Shown: positions 25,368-33,114 of the stretch, piece after piece
Numbering within the stretch: position 1 is the stretch's first letter
Layout: each line of letters begins with the position of its first letter
Source: Haloarcula argentinensis DSM 12282
Lineage (GTDB): Archaea; Halobacteriota; Halobacteria; Halobacteriales; Haloarculaceae
Length of the DNA: 64,000 bases
NCBI GenBank assembly: GCA_000336895.1
Contig: AOLX01000015.1
Coordinates: 56,286 to 120,285 of the forward strand
Reading direction: 5' to 3'
Notes under the pieces: model-generated
The model's database searches: none
Told to the model about the DNA's origin: nothing
Seen by the model: the letters and a program-made list of their open reading frames with translations, nothing else
Position numbers and translations under genes: made by a program

Positions 25368-27275
25368 TTACTCGCTGTCCCCGTCCAGAAACGCCGATTC
25401 GAGTTGGGAGACAACCGACTCGGCCTCGTCGTCGTCGAGTCGGCGGTCGCTCTCTTCCTGGACCAGCGCCGCCAGCCGCGTGTCGTACTTTCCACGGCCG
25501 ACGTGTTCGACCAGCCCGCGGAGCCGGAGCTCCCTGTTTCGCGCATAGGCCCCCGTCCGATCGCCGGAGCCACCGGCCGAGAAATGGGCGTTCAGCGGCG
25601 TCCCTGGACCCTGTTCGCGGTAGTACGCGAGCATCCGGCAGGTCTTTCGGTCCAGTTCTTCGATATCGGCTCGAAGGTCGGCGTAGACAGCGGGGCTATC
25701 AGCATCGGATGACGTCTCGTCTTCGGCGGCTTCAGTTGCCCCGTCCGACTGCTCAGCTTCGACGGCCTCGGCAATAGCCGCTCTTAGATCTTCGTCATCA
25801 GCCGCAGCAGTGTCTGTCTCAGCTTGGCCGTTGGCTGGCACGGCCGCCGCACTGTTGTCTGGGCTGGCCCCGTTCGTCGCCACAGCACCGTTCTCAGCGT
25901 GACCGTTCGACGCCGGTTCGGCGTCCGCACTGCTGATATCTGACTCAGGTTCAATGTCCGGGCTGCTGCCGTTCGCGTCTGCGCTGCCACTGGCGCTCCC
26001 GCCGTTCATCGCAGCCCCGTCCTCGGCAAAGGCGCTGAACGCGTCGCCGAACCCGCCACCGGACGTGGCGTCAGCGGTCTCGTCCGGCTCCGGGGGCTGT
26101 TCGTTGCGGGGACCGTTGGCGTCCGCCTCGCTGTCGGCATCTGCGTCGCTGTCCGACGCTTGCTGGTCGGTGAACCGTTCGCGCTGGCGGCGCATCTTCT
26201 CCTGTTCTGTCCGACCGGGGTTGTAGTCCTCGGCCTGATCCAGCATCGCTTCGGTGAACTGCTCGGCCATCCGCGAGAGGTCCCGGGCGTCCTGCAGTTC
26301 CGCCTCCAGTTCAGCGATGCGGGAGTTCTTCTTGTCCAGCTCCTCGCGGAGTTCCTTGATGCGGTCCTCCGTTTCCTGCTGTTCGTCGCTGATGGTCTCC
26401 AGTTCGGAGACGAGGTCGTCGCTGACGGACTTGAGCTCCGGACGCTCGAAGTCGTCGAGGCCCGGCGTCGCACCTGCGTCGAAGGTCTGCTTGCGGTGGA
26501 ACTGGACCCGACTGACCTGCTCGGCCCAGTCGTTCATCATGAACGCCTCGCCATCATCCAAGTCTTCGACGGCGTCGGCGTACTTGTTATCGAGAATGCG
26601 CCCGACCACTTTCGTGTCATTGTTCCAGGTCAGGCGATGCCAGACCAGCCAGTCGCACTGGGTGATGTAGTCTTTCTTCACGTCGGCCGGGCGCTGACTG
26701 ATGCCGACGATGCCGAGCCCGTGTTTCCGGCCGCGCTTCCCGATCTTGATGAGCATCTTCCCGACCTCGCCCATCGACCCTTTCTCCGGCATCCACTCGT
26801 GGCACTCCTCGACGAGCATCAGGAAGGGCTGTTTCTGCTTTTTCGCCTTCGCGAACAGCTGCTTGGCGACCTCGGTCAGTAGCGTCTCTGCTTCCTCCTC
26901 GTCGAGGAACGACGAGATGTCGAGAATGATGGGGACGTTCTGCTCCAGCGCCAGCGACGCGATCTTGCCGGCGTGGTCGTCCGTGACCTGAATGTCACAC
27001 TCCTCGTCACCGCCGACGTGGAGGATCTCGTACTCCTCTTTCAGGCCGTAGTACTCGCCATCGATGTCGACGATAAGCAGGCCGAACCCGTTGTCCAGCA
27101 GTTTTTCGGCGATGACGCTCGCCGTGTTCGACTTCCCGGACCCGCTCTTGCCGGTGATGAACCCCCGGCCGGTCAGCAGTTCCACCACCGGGAGATTGAC
27201 AGTTTCTCCCGGTTCCCCGGTCCCACCCGGCCCCGCGCTCGTCGTCGCGACAGTTATCTGTTCGGTCTCTGCCAT
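25368..27275 (-). CDS. HerA/VirB4-like ATPase with long disordered linker and C-terminal winged helix
   Basis: 635 residues. The DUF87/HerA-like ATPase occupies about 1-290 with Walker A TGKSGSGKSN (41-50), a strand LLIVDIDGEYYG (Walker B-like), ECHEWMPEKGS and the arginine-finger type GKRGRKHGLGIVGISQRP. A coiled coil (RIKELREELDKKNSRIAEL) then a very acidic Ala/Ser/Asn/Gly linker of nearly 180 residues leads to a compact helical domain with DRKTCRMLAYYREQGPGTPL that looks like a winged helix. Possible DNA-pumping or segregation factor. No NurA nuclease is adjacent, unlike true HerA operons, so the role is open. Confidence 0.75.
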   Translation of the reverse strand: MAETEQITVATTSAGPGGTGEPGETVNLPVVELLTGRGFITGKSGSGKSNTASVIAEKLLDNGFGLLIVDIDGEYYGLKEEYEILHVGGDEECDIQVTDDHAGKIASLALEQNVPIILDISSFLDEEEAETLLTEVAKQLFAKAKKQKQPFLMLVEECHEWMPEKGSMGEVGKMLIKIGKRGRKHGLGIVGISQRPADVKKDYITQCDWLVWHRLTWNNDTKVVGRILDNKYADAVEDLDDGEAFMMNDWAEQVSRVQFHRKQTFDAGATPGLDDFERPELKSVSDDLVSELETISDEQQETEDRIKELREELDKKNSRIAELEAELQDARDLSRMAEQFTEAMLDQAEDYNPGRTEQEKMRRQRERFTDQQASDSDADADSEADANGPRNEQPPEPDETADATSGGGFGDAFSAFAEDGAAMNGGSASGSADANGSSPDIEPESDISSADAEPASNGHAENGAVATNGASPDNSAAAVPANGQAETDTAAADDEDLRAAIAEAVEAEQSDGATEAAEDETSSDADSPAVYADLRADIEELDRKTCRMLAYYREQGPGTPLNAHFSAGGSGDRTGAYARNRELRLRGLVEHVGRGKYDTRLAALVQEESDRRLDDDEAESVVSQLESAFLDGDSE

Positions 27276-27440
27276 GCGTTTCTGTCACGAATGAGGCGTG
27301 CAGGCCCCATAACTCTCCGTCAGACGCCCATCAGCTGTGGAACAGGTCTGGGCACAGGGCGAACCCGTTCAAAACCGCTTCGAGATCTCGCTCGGGCTTC
27401 ATTCTCGTGTGCTATCAACGGGGCTTCGATTCTGACTTGG

Positions 27441-28112
27441 TTATGACTGCGGTTCGGGTGTCCGACTGGGGTCCCACTCGTCGTAGTGGACCAGTTCCGT
27501 TCTGTCGATGCGACTACGCCAGCCTTCCCGTTGCAGTACCGGTTCAGCAGGGAAGCCGTCTTCCGGGTAGCCGACACAGAGGTAGGCCACAGGCTGAACG
27601 TGGTGTGGAATGTTCAACACCTCACGGAGTTCGTGGGGGTACAGGAACGAGACCCAGCCGACACCGATACCCTCGGCACTGGCGGCGAGCCAGAGGTTTT
27701 GGACGGCAAGGCACGTCGAATAAACGTCCATCCGCTGCATCGTGTTTCGGCCGAGAACGTGTGGTGCATCACGAGTGGGGTCACAGGTAACACAGATATT
27801 CACTGGTGCATCGGTTATTCCCTCCAGTTTCAGCTGGCCGAAATCTGATTTGCGGGGCTCCTCGTAGCCTTCGCGTGCGGCGGCTATCGCCCGTTCGGCA
27901 ATCGCTGCGACCGCTGATTTCGTCTGCTCGTCCTCGATCACGACGAAATCCCACGGTTGCGAGAACCCGACGCTGGGCGCGTTGTGTGCAGCATCAAGAA
28001 TCCGTGCCAGCACGTCCTCGGGAACCGGGTCAGCGGCAAATCGTCTGATATCCCGTCGCGAGTAGATGGACTTGTAGACCGCCTCGCGGTCGCGTGGTCC
28101 GAACTCAACCAT
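27441..28112 (-). CDS. bluB: 5,6-dimethylbenzimidazole synthase
   Basis: 223 residues from the ATG at 28112. Nitroreductase-fold flavoprotein: YKSIYSRRDIRRFAADPVPEDVL at the start, AHNAPSVGFSQPWDFVVI, and RMDVYSTCLAVQNLWLAASAEGIGVGWVSF are the BluB pattern rather than that of ordinary nitroreductases. BluB breaks down FMNH2 with oxygen to form the lower ligand of cobalamin. It fits the B12 synthesis known in haloarchaea. No other cob genes are in view. A generic nitroreductase is the main alternative. Confidence 0.85.
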   Translation of the reverse strand: MVEFGPRDREAVYKSIYSRRDIRRFAADPVPEDVLARILDAAHNAPSVGFSQPWDFVVIEDEQTKSAVAAIAERAIAAAREGYEEPRKSDFGQLKLEGITDAPVNICVTCDPTRDAPHVLGRNTMQRMDVYSTCLAVQNLWLAASAEGIGVGWVSFLYPHELREVLNIPHHVQPVAYLCVGYPEDGFPAEPVLQREGWRSRIDRTELVHYDEWDPSRTPEPQS

Positions 28113-28281
28113 ATCTTCCCTGACAAACGACAGTTGTAAACCGGTTGTGCTGACCAACGGGGTCTCAGGTACAGCGAGATGCGAACATGCTACAGATAGC
28201 GAGTGTTGCCAGCCAGTCTGAGACGGGGTAACGGCTATTGTAGTGGGGCACCTTGACATACTTGTTCGGCTGGGGCTGGCC

Positions 28282-28629
28282 ATGGACAGGTACGAGACGT
28301 TCGTCGAGGACGGAACGGTGTACGTCGGGAGCGACGACGGCCCGCTCGAAGTGGCCCCGCTGGCGGACATCGTCGCGGCCGCTGGCGGGCCAGCCTGGAC
28401 GATCACCTACTCCGAGGCTGAGAAGGAACGGTACGCCGGGATGGACACCAGTGACGAGGGGCTGGTGGTCGACGTGGTCGATATGTTACACGCGATGACC
28501 CACAGCCAGCGGTTCGTCGACACGCTGGCCGCGCATCCGACAGAAGTCCCGGCCGACGACACTATTTCGCCACGAGCCGGCCTGTTCGTCGGGAAACTGC
28601 TTGAGAATCTGGAGCACGGTGTCGCCTGA
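28282..28629 (+). CDS. Uncharacterised haloarchaeal protein
   Basis: 115 residues from the ATG at 28282; an upstream in-frame GTG at 28243 adds a hydrophobic, unlikely start. Acidic, mixed alpha/beta (TVYVGSDDGPLEVAPLADIV, then DEGLVVDVVDMLHAMTHSQRFVDTL) and no cysteine, signal or membrane helix. The central stretch is helical. No family recognised. It is convergent with the DinB gene, six bases apart, and divergent from bluB. Confidence 0.65.
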   Translation: MDRYETFVEDGTVYVGSDDGPLEVAPLADIVAAAGGPAWTITYSEAEKERYAGMDTSDEGLVVDVVDMLHAMTHSQRFVDTLAAHPTEVPADDTISPRAGLFVGKLLENLEHGVA

Positions 28630-28635
28630 GAACCC

Positions 28636-29997
28636 TTAGAAATCCGCGAGCGTCGTCTGACCGGGCGGAAGTGAAACCTGCGACTCACTGGCGTCCGTTC
28701 CCTCGCCTCCCGTGTCCTCGGCAGCCTCGCTGCCCCCGTCGTTCTCACCGAACGTTCCGAGTCCGACCTGTCCGTCCCCGTCCTGTTCGTTAGCCGTCTC
28801 TGAGCTGTTGTCGGCGACGGAGCTATCGCTCTTCTCTTCGGTTCCGGAGTCACTGCCGAACCCGTCCAGATTAGCTTGTTCGCCGGCAGAGAAGTCCAGG
28901 TTCGAGACGCGAACCCCGACCTTCCGAACCGGATCATCAGCGAACTCGCCGAGCAGATCCAGCGCGATGCGTCTGACCAGTTCGGGTTCCTCGACCGGAC
29001 CAGGGAGCGACCGGGCACGCGTGTTCACGTCGAAGGGCGGCGTCACGACCTTGATGCCGATAGTCTGGTAGCGCGCACCCTTTCGCTGTGCGCGGTCAGC
29101 GACAGCGTCGGCGAGGGTGCGAACCTGCCGACACTTGGTCTCCATATCGGTCGTCGCGTCAGTGAACGCGGATTCCCGCGAGAGACTCTTGGGGTCGCCT
29201 TTCGGCGTCACCGAGCGCTCGTCCTCGCCGCGGGCGTAGCGGCGTATCTCGCGGCCGCGCTCGCCGAAGCGCTCGGCCAGCAGTTCCGGGTCGGCGGCCG
29301 CCAGGTCGCCCGCAGTCCCGACGTCTAGAGAGTCGAGTTCCCTGGCGGTGACCGGGCCGACGCCGTGGACGTCTTCGACGGGCAAATCGGCGAAGAAGCC
29401 CCGGACGGTACCCGGTTCAACGATGACCAGCCCGTCCGGCTTGTCGCGGTCGCTGGCCACCTTCGCGGCGCTCATCGTCGGCGCGACACCGACGCTCGCG
29501 ACCACGCCGACCGCTGACTCGATTGTGTCTTTCAGATCTCTTGCCCACGACTCGACAGTCTCCCATGAGACCCGCTCAGTTACATCCAGATACGCCTCAT
29601 CGATACTCACCTCGCGGACGACGTCCGCTTCTGTATGGAGGATGTTCCGGACATCCGCGGCGACGGACTCGTAGAAGTCCATGTCGACCGGGCGGTAGAA
29701 GCCGGCGTCTTCAACATCGAGGTCCGGGTCCTCGACGGCCTCGACTTTGCGGGGGAGGCGTTCCAGTGCCTCGGAGATGGCCATCGCTGATTCGACACCG
29801 TATGCTCGAGCCTCGTAGCTCGCTGTCGCGACGGCCCCGTGGGTCGCGCCGTTCTCGTAGCCCATCCCCACGACGAGCGGCTCGCCGCTGAGCGCCGGCT
29901 CCCGACGCTGTTCGCAGGCGGCGTAGAAACAGTCCATGTCGACGTGCGCGACTATCTGCTCGGGGCCGCTGGTCCCAGGGAGCCGCCCAGCATCCAT
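28636..29997 (-). CDS. dinB: DNA polymerase IV (Y-family, DinB)
   Basis: 453 residues from the ATG at 29997; a longer upstream frame has low-complexity content and was rejected. Y-family catalytic acids are visible in VAHVDMDCFYA (about 17-25) and SIDEAYLDV, with the little-finger region VRKVGVRVSNLDFS near 370. A long acidic Ser/Gly linker ends in the PCNA-binding motif QTTLADF at the extreme C-terminus. It copies past damaged bases, recruited by the sliding clamp. Length is greater than bacterial DinB because of the linker. Confidence 0.95.
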   Translation of the reverse strand: MDAGRLPGTSGPEQIVAHVDMDCFYAACEQRREPALSGEPLVVGMGYENGATHGAVATASYEARAYGVESAMAISEALERLPRKVEAVEDPDLDVEDAGFYRPVDMDFYESVAADVRNILHTEADVVREVSIDEAYLDVTERVSWETVESWARDLKDTIESAVGVVASVGVAPTMSAAKVASDRDKPDGLVIVEPGTVRGFFADLPVEDVHGVGPVTARELDSLDVGTAGDLAAADPELLAERFGERGREIRRYARGEDERSVTPKGDPKSLSRESAFTDATTDMETKCRQVRTLADAVADRAQRKGARYQTIGIKVVTPPFDVNTRARSLPGPVEEPELVRRIALDLLGEFADDPVRKVGVRVSNLDFSAGEQANLDGFGSDSGTEEKSDSSVADNSSETANEQDGDGQVGLGTFGENDGGSEAAEDTGGEGTDASESQVSLPPGQTTLADF

Positions 29998-30391
29998 ACC
30001 CGACGCTACGTGTACTGGCAGAAAACCCCACCGGCCCTCGTCGGCCCTATCAGGACAACGTACGGACTGCTGTATCGAAAACACCTCGAAAAACGGGAGC
30101 AGGGAAAGTGGTGGGGGTGGGGGTGAGGTGTCAGCTGCTCCGTTTGCCGTTGGTTTCAAAGCGATACGTGGCCGGTGGAGTGGCCAGCCTCCACCGGCGA
30201 TGATCGTCCGCCGATGCCAATCCCGGATGGTACGACGGTCGTTCCCGCCGGGAGCGTAGGAATCTCCATGTTAACAAAAGTCATGATAATACTTCAATGT
30301 TGGCCGACGTTATGTTTGTCTCACACTTTGAGAGCCCCTGACCGCATCCCGCTCGAAACGCTTTCAATCCTCTCCCCACGACTGCGACGTA
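29998..30391. other. 394-base gap upstream of dinB: no gene seen
   Basis: No codable frame with haloarchaeal composition fits. It holds the divergent promoter region for dinB and the gene at 30392. The stretch is moderately A+T-rich between about 30265 and 30320 (ttaacaaaagtcatgataatac), which may supply TATA elements. Nothing else could be supported. Confidence 0.4.
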
Positions 30392-30706
30392 ATGACCGAA
30401 CTGACGGACTCACTGCCCGACAGACCGCTTTCGACGAGCGAAATCTCGGCCCTCGAAGCCCAGCACGACGACTACGGGTTTGCGCCGGTCGGGTTCTTCC
30501 CCGACCTCGACGTGGTGGCCGCGTTCGTCGTTATCATCAACGGCGACCGTGGCTACAGTCTCGGCTACGACCGCAACGGCGACGGTTGGGTCGTCGTCGA
30601 GTCCTTCGAGGACGGCGAGGACTTCGCCGGCGTCACTGACCGCCTGCAAGAGTGGATGGGTGATGACTGGGAGGAGTTCGAGCAGGCTGCCGTCGAATCG
30701 GAGTGA
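30392..30706 (+). CDS. Small acidic haloarchaeal protein of unknown function
   Basis: 104 residues: an N-terminal helical arm (SEISALEAQHDDYG), a beta-rich core VVAAFVVIINGDRGYSLGYDRNGDGWVVVESF and an acidic C-terminal helix ending WEEFEQAAVESE. No signal peptide or cysteine. It looks like a compact alpha/beta domain, probably cytoplasmic. I do not recognise the family. It lies just left of the tRNA-Gly insertion boundary, with which it is probably not part of the element because its composition is typical of the chromosome. Confidence 0.65.
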   Translation: MTELTDSLPDRPLSTSEISALEAQHDDYGFAPVGFFPDLDVVAAFVVIINGDRGYSLGYDRNGDGWVVVESFEDGEDFAGVTDRLQEWMGDDWEEFEQAAVESE

Positions 30707-30810
30707 GAGTGTCGACTGCTACGGAATCGGACAGAGGTACGCCCAGCGAAAGTCAAACACGGGGTGGCGCATCGGCTGATCGTCACTATCTGTCGGAACG
30801 GACAGCGACC

Positions 30811-30869
30811 GGGATTTGAACTCGACTGCAAATCCTCGCTACCGCTCGGATTTCCGTAGTTCAAATCCC
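30811..30869. repeat. tRNA-derived nested inverted repeat
   Basis: gggatttgaact (30811-30822) and its exact reverse complement agttcaaatccc (30858-30869) form a 12-bp stem; an inner aaatcc/ggattt pair nests within it. The outer arm and the preceding bases (gcgaccgggatttgaac, 30805-30821) equal 17 bases of the T-arm of tRNA-Gly at 32207-32223. This is a further, degenerate copy of the attachment region left of the 46-bp repeat, perhaps from an earlier insertion. The rest of 30707-30910 holds only an 8-bp hairpin (tttgctgc/gcagcaaa) and no gene. Confidence 0.5.
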
Positions 30870-30910
30870 TCTGTACAGCATTTGCTGCTCGCGGTTGTGC
30901 TCGCAGCAAA

Positions 30911-30956
30911 ATGCGGCGACCGGGATTTGAACCCGGGCCATGAGCTTGGAAGGCTC
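30911..30956 (-). repeat. attL-like direct repeat: 3' half of tRNA-Gly
   Basis: These 46 bases equal 32202-32247 exactly, reading from just beyond the discriminator through the T arm and anticodon arm of tRNA-Gly. The 5' half of the tRNA is missing here and the sequence diverges abruptly after the repeat. The copy at the other end belongs to the intact tRNA. This is the expected product of site-specific insertion at a tRNA 3' end. Confidence 0.85.
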
Positions 30957-31050
30957 TGGAGTGCTCGGACCGCCTCGCGCCCGAAACCGCACTCAAATAG
31001 GCCGCCAGTGCGTCTATACCAGAATCTATACTTGACAACGCGGGGTGAGT

Positions 31051-31060
31051 ATTTATATAC
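31051..31060 (+). promoter_or_regulatory. TATA box of the small basic gene
   Basis: atttatatac, strong for haloarchaea, is centred about 35 bases before the ATG at 31090 and would place the transcript start some 8-10 bases before it. Confidence 0.5.
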
Positions 31061-31089
31061 ACCGGGCCAAAATCCGCCCTTCCTACACA

Positions 31090-31245
31090 ATGAGCCGTGT
31101 GGCTCACGTCGGTAACACTGTTCGTAGACAGAACACCGTTTACGGGGTCCTTGGTCGTCAATATCGGCATAAGCGCGAACGCACGACTAGAACTCTAAGA
31201 CCGAAGTATCGGGAATATATTCGAAGAATGAAAATAAAAAGATAA
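31090..31245 (+). CDS. Putative 51-residue highly basic protein in the element
   Basis: MSRVAHVGNTVRR to REYIRRMKIKR: about a third of residues are Arg or Lys, with almost no acidic residues, unlike the host proteome. A strong TATA box lies at 31051-31060 and the next gene starts 44 bases later in the same direction. The composition suggests nucleic-acid binding. No family recognised. At this length the call rests on promoter position and orientation, and a chance ORF remains possible. Confidence 0.4.
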   Translation: MSRVAHVGNTVRRQNTVYGVLGRQYRHKRERTTRTLRPKYREYIRRMKIKR

Positions 31246-31289
31246 TCTTTTAAGATCATAATGTCGTAGGTTGAATCGGTTCACTGTTT

Positions 31290-31820
31290 ATGAATTCCAA
31301 GAAAATCAGTTGGGGCGACGTTGAAAAGTTGAAAATGGTTGCGGTGCTGGGATTCATTGGCGCTTTCCTTGCTCTTGTTATACCAATAGAAGAATGGATC
31401 GAGACGACAGGAACTTGGGTGTTTGATGTGTCCCTCTACGGTACAGATGTGGCATTCAATGAGAGGCAATCGCTTTTTATCGCTATACTGCTCTCGATGA
31501 TGGTGGTAATGGCTGACGCGTTGAGTGACGCAATATATCATCTTTTGATGGATGTTGCTCCGGAACGGCTCAAAAACGCAATTTCAGATAGTACAAAAAA
31601 GGGAGTTTTAGCCATTATCAAAGTAACTGTTGTACCAATATTCTTATTTTTATTTACTGCGGGAATGATTAGATTTCAGGTTGAGTTACATGGGGGTTCT
31701 TTTGAGATGAATCGAAGTAATTTAATGAATCTCACAGCAATAATCTCACCACATAAAGTGGTGTTGTCGACCATCGCCGGTGCCACAGGATACTATCTCG
31801 GGGAAGTGGCTAATTCCTAG
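31290..31820 (+). CDS. A+T-rich gene for a four-helix membrane protein of unknown family
   Basis: 176 residues. Hydrophobic segments lie at about 16-32 (VAVLGFIGAFLALVIPI), 62-80, 105-128 (VLAIIKVTVVPIFLFLFTAGMI) and near the C-terminus (150-172). Codon use is A+T-biased (many AAA, ATT, TTA), unlike neighbours, so it is recently acquired. It is the only sizeable gene of the tRNA-Gly element. No enzyme motif is seen. It might be an abortive-infection or superinfection-exclusion type membrane effector, but this is a guess from context. Confidence 0.7.
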   Translation: MNSKKISWGDVEKLKMVAVLGFIGAFLALVIPIEEWIETTGTWVFDVSLYGTDVAFNERQSLFIAILLSMMVVMADALSDAIYHLLMDVAPERLKNAISDSTKKGVLAIIKVTVVPIFLFLFTAGMIRFQVELHGGSFEMNRSNLMNLTAIISPHKVVLSTIAGATGYYLGEVANS

Positions 31821-32201
31821 CTACTGTACTCTAATAAGTACCAGTTCGTATACTGACATAGCAAAGTAGAGATATTCCGCAGATTTCGCTTGCCCGCACC
31901 GCAGAAGATAACAGCCCCCGGTATAGCTACAGGAGTATAACCCTCTCTCTGGACGGTCTTGAGTTGTAACTGTAAATTTGCCGACATAATTCGGGACGCC
32001 GTTGACCCAACAGATTATAAGGAGTTCATTCTGCCGCTCGTCTACTTCATGTTATTTAACCCTATTCCTGTGAACCAGACACGAATCTGAAACCGCCATA
32101 TGGCGGCGTTCTATTAGCGTTCCGAACGGGTTTTGCTGGACGATTTTCATAGCTCTTTGGTCCAGATTCCGTCGAAAAACGCAAGACGGCGAAGTCGTGT
32201 T
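31821..32201. other. 381-base A+T-rich stretch inside the element: no gene seen
   Basis: No frame of credible length or composition exists. The stretch contains scattered A+T runs, and near its right end a short inverted sequence (gccatatggc) at 32096-32105. It may hold a lost integrase's remains or the element's recombination arms; neither can be shown by eye. Confidence 0.4.
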
Positions 32202-32202
32202 A

Positions 32203-32273
32203 TGCGGCGACCGGGATTTGAACCCGGGCCATGAGCTTGGAAGGCTCAGGTCCTACCACTAGACCACCGCCGC
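32203..32273 (-). tRNA. tRNA-Gly (anticodon UCC)
   Basis: On the minus strand: acceptor GCGGCGG paired with TCGCCGC (one G-U), D arm GTCT/GGAC, anticodon stem TGAGC/GCTCA around CTTCCAA (TCC at 34-36), T arm CCGGG-TTCAAAT-CCCGG, discriminator A. 71 bases, no intron, CCA not encoded. It reads GGA and, by wobble, GGG. It is the attachment target of the element to its left, and remains intact because the element carries the restored 3' half. Confidence 0.95.
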
Positions 32274-32412
32274 TCACTCACTACGTTCGTTCGCGGCGTA
32301 CCTCGCGATTCCTCCGGAATCGCTCACCACCGCCGCTTGCTCGTGCGGACACAGGCTCGGCGGACTGTGTTCCGCCCGAGTGCGAACGTACACGTCCATA
32401 GATGGAAGGCAA

Positions 32413-33102
32413 TTAAGTGCGTTTCCCTTCTGGCTCGACAACCCCGTAACAGTTGCCGCTTGACAGCTCCAGCGAGACGAGCCGGAGGTCGCTGTCGGCG
32501 ACATCGCGCTCGAACTCGGCCGGCGCGTAGATGTGATAGAACCGCGGGACCGTCTCGCCGCCGGGGAGCGTCCAGTCGACGGACGTGTCGAAGCCCGCGT
32601 CCGCGTCGGGGTCAGCATCGAAGCGGTCGTGGGCCGTGCTCCACGCGCTGACGAGCGCCCGAGCGTCCGGCGCGAGGACGCGCGCCAGTTCGTTCAGGCT
32701 GGCGCGGCGGGCGGTCTGGGACGGGAGGTGGTGCAACGTCGCGACGTACACCGCGAGGTCGACGGACCCGGCAGCGAGCGGGAGTCGGGTCGCATCGCCC
32801 TGCAGGAGCGCGACGCTGTCGCCGACGCGGTCGGTCGCGGCTTGCAGGAGCGCGCGGCTGGCGTCGAGGCCGACGACGCGGTCAGCGACCCCTGCAAGCA
32901 GTTCCGCGTGGCGGCCGTTGCCACAGCCGACATCGAGTGCCGTTCCGGCACTGCCAGACTCGTCGACGAACGATTCGACCTCCGGCCAGGCGTACTCGCG
33001 GGTCTTCGAGAAGTGGTCGCCGATGTCCTCGTACGTCCGGCGGACGGCGGCCCGCGAGTGGGCCGGTTCGTCACTGTCGGGGCTCTGGTCAGGGGACGGC
33101 AT
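32413..33102 (-). CDS. Trm9-like class I SAM methyltransferase
   Basis: 229 residues. The N-terminal AVRRTYEDIGDHFSKTREYAWPEV matches the Trm9/ABH8 entry (VxxxYDxIAxxFxxTRxxPWP), followed by SAM motif ALDVGCGNGRHAELL (about 55-69), VVGLDAS, and LHHLPS at motif IV. Trm9 methylates the carboxyl of modified wobble uridine in tRNA. The mcm5 pathway is not universal in archaea, so the actual substrate may be another tRNA uridine. No Trm112 partner adjacent. The gene ends at 32413 and starts 12 bases after tyrS ends, so it may be co-transcribed. Confidence 0.8.
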   Translation of the reverse strand: MPSPDQSPDSDEPAHSRAAVRRTYEDIGDHFSKTREYAWPEVESFVDESGSAGTALDVGCGNGRHAELLAGVADRVVGLDASRALLQAATDRVGDSVALLQGDATRLPLAAGSVDLAVYVATLHHLPSQTARRASLNELARVLAPDARALVSAWSTAHDRFDADPDADAGFDTSVDWTLPGGETVPRFYHIYAPAEFERDVADSDLRLVSLELSSGNCYGVVEPEGKRT

Positions 33103-33114
33103 CGGTCGACGGCG

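Larger units (their letters stand above)
30911..32247. mobile_element. Small A+T-rich integrative element or remnant at tRNA-Gly
   Basis: Bounded by a 46-bp exact direct repeat (30911-30956 and 32202-32247); the unit is 1,291 bp from repeat to repeat. The interior is strikingly A+T-rich beside the flanks. It holds a probable 51-residue basic protein (31090-31245) and a four-helix membrane protein (31290-31820), both plus strand. No integrase, replication or transposase gene is present, so it is either a deletion remnant or mobilised in trans by a larger element's integrase. Confidence 0.75.
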
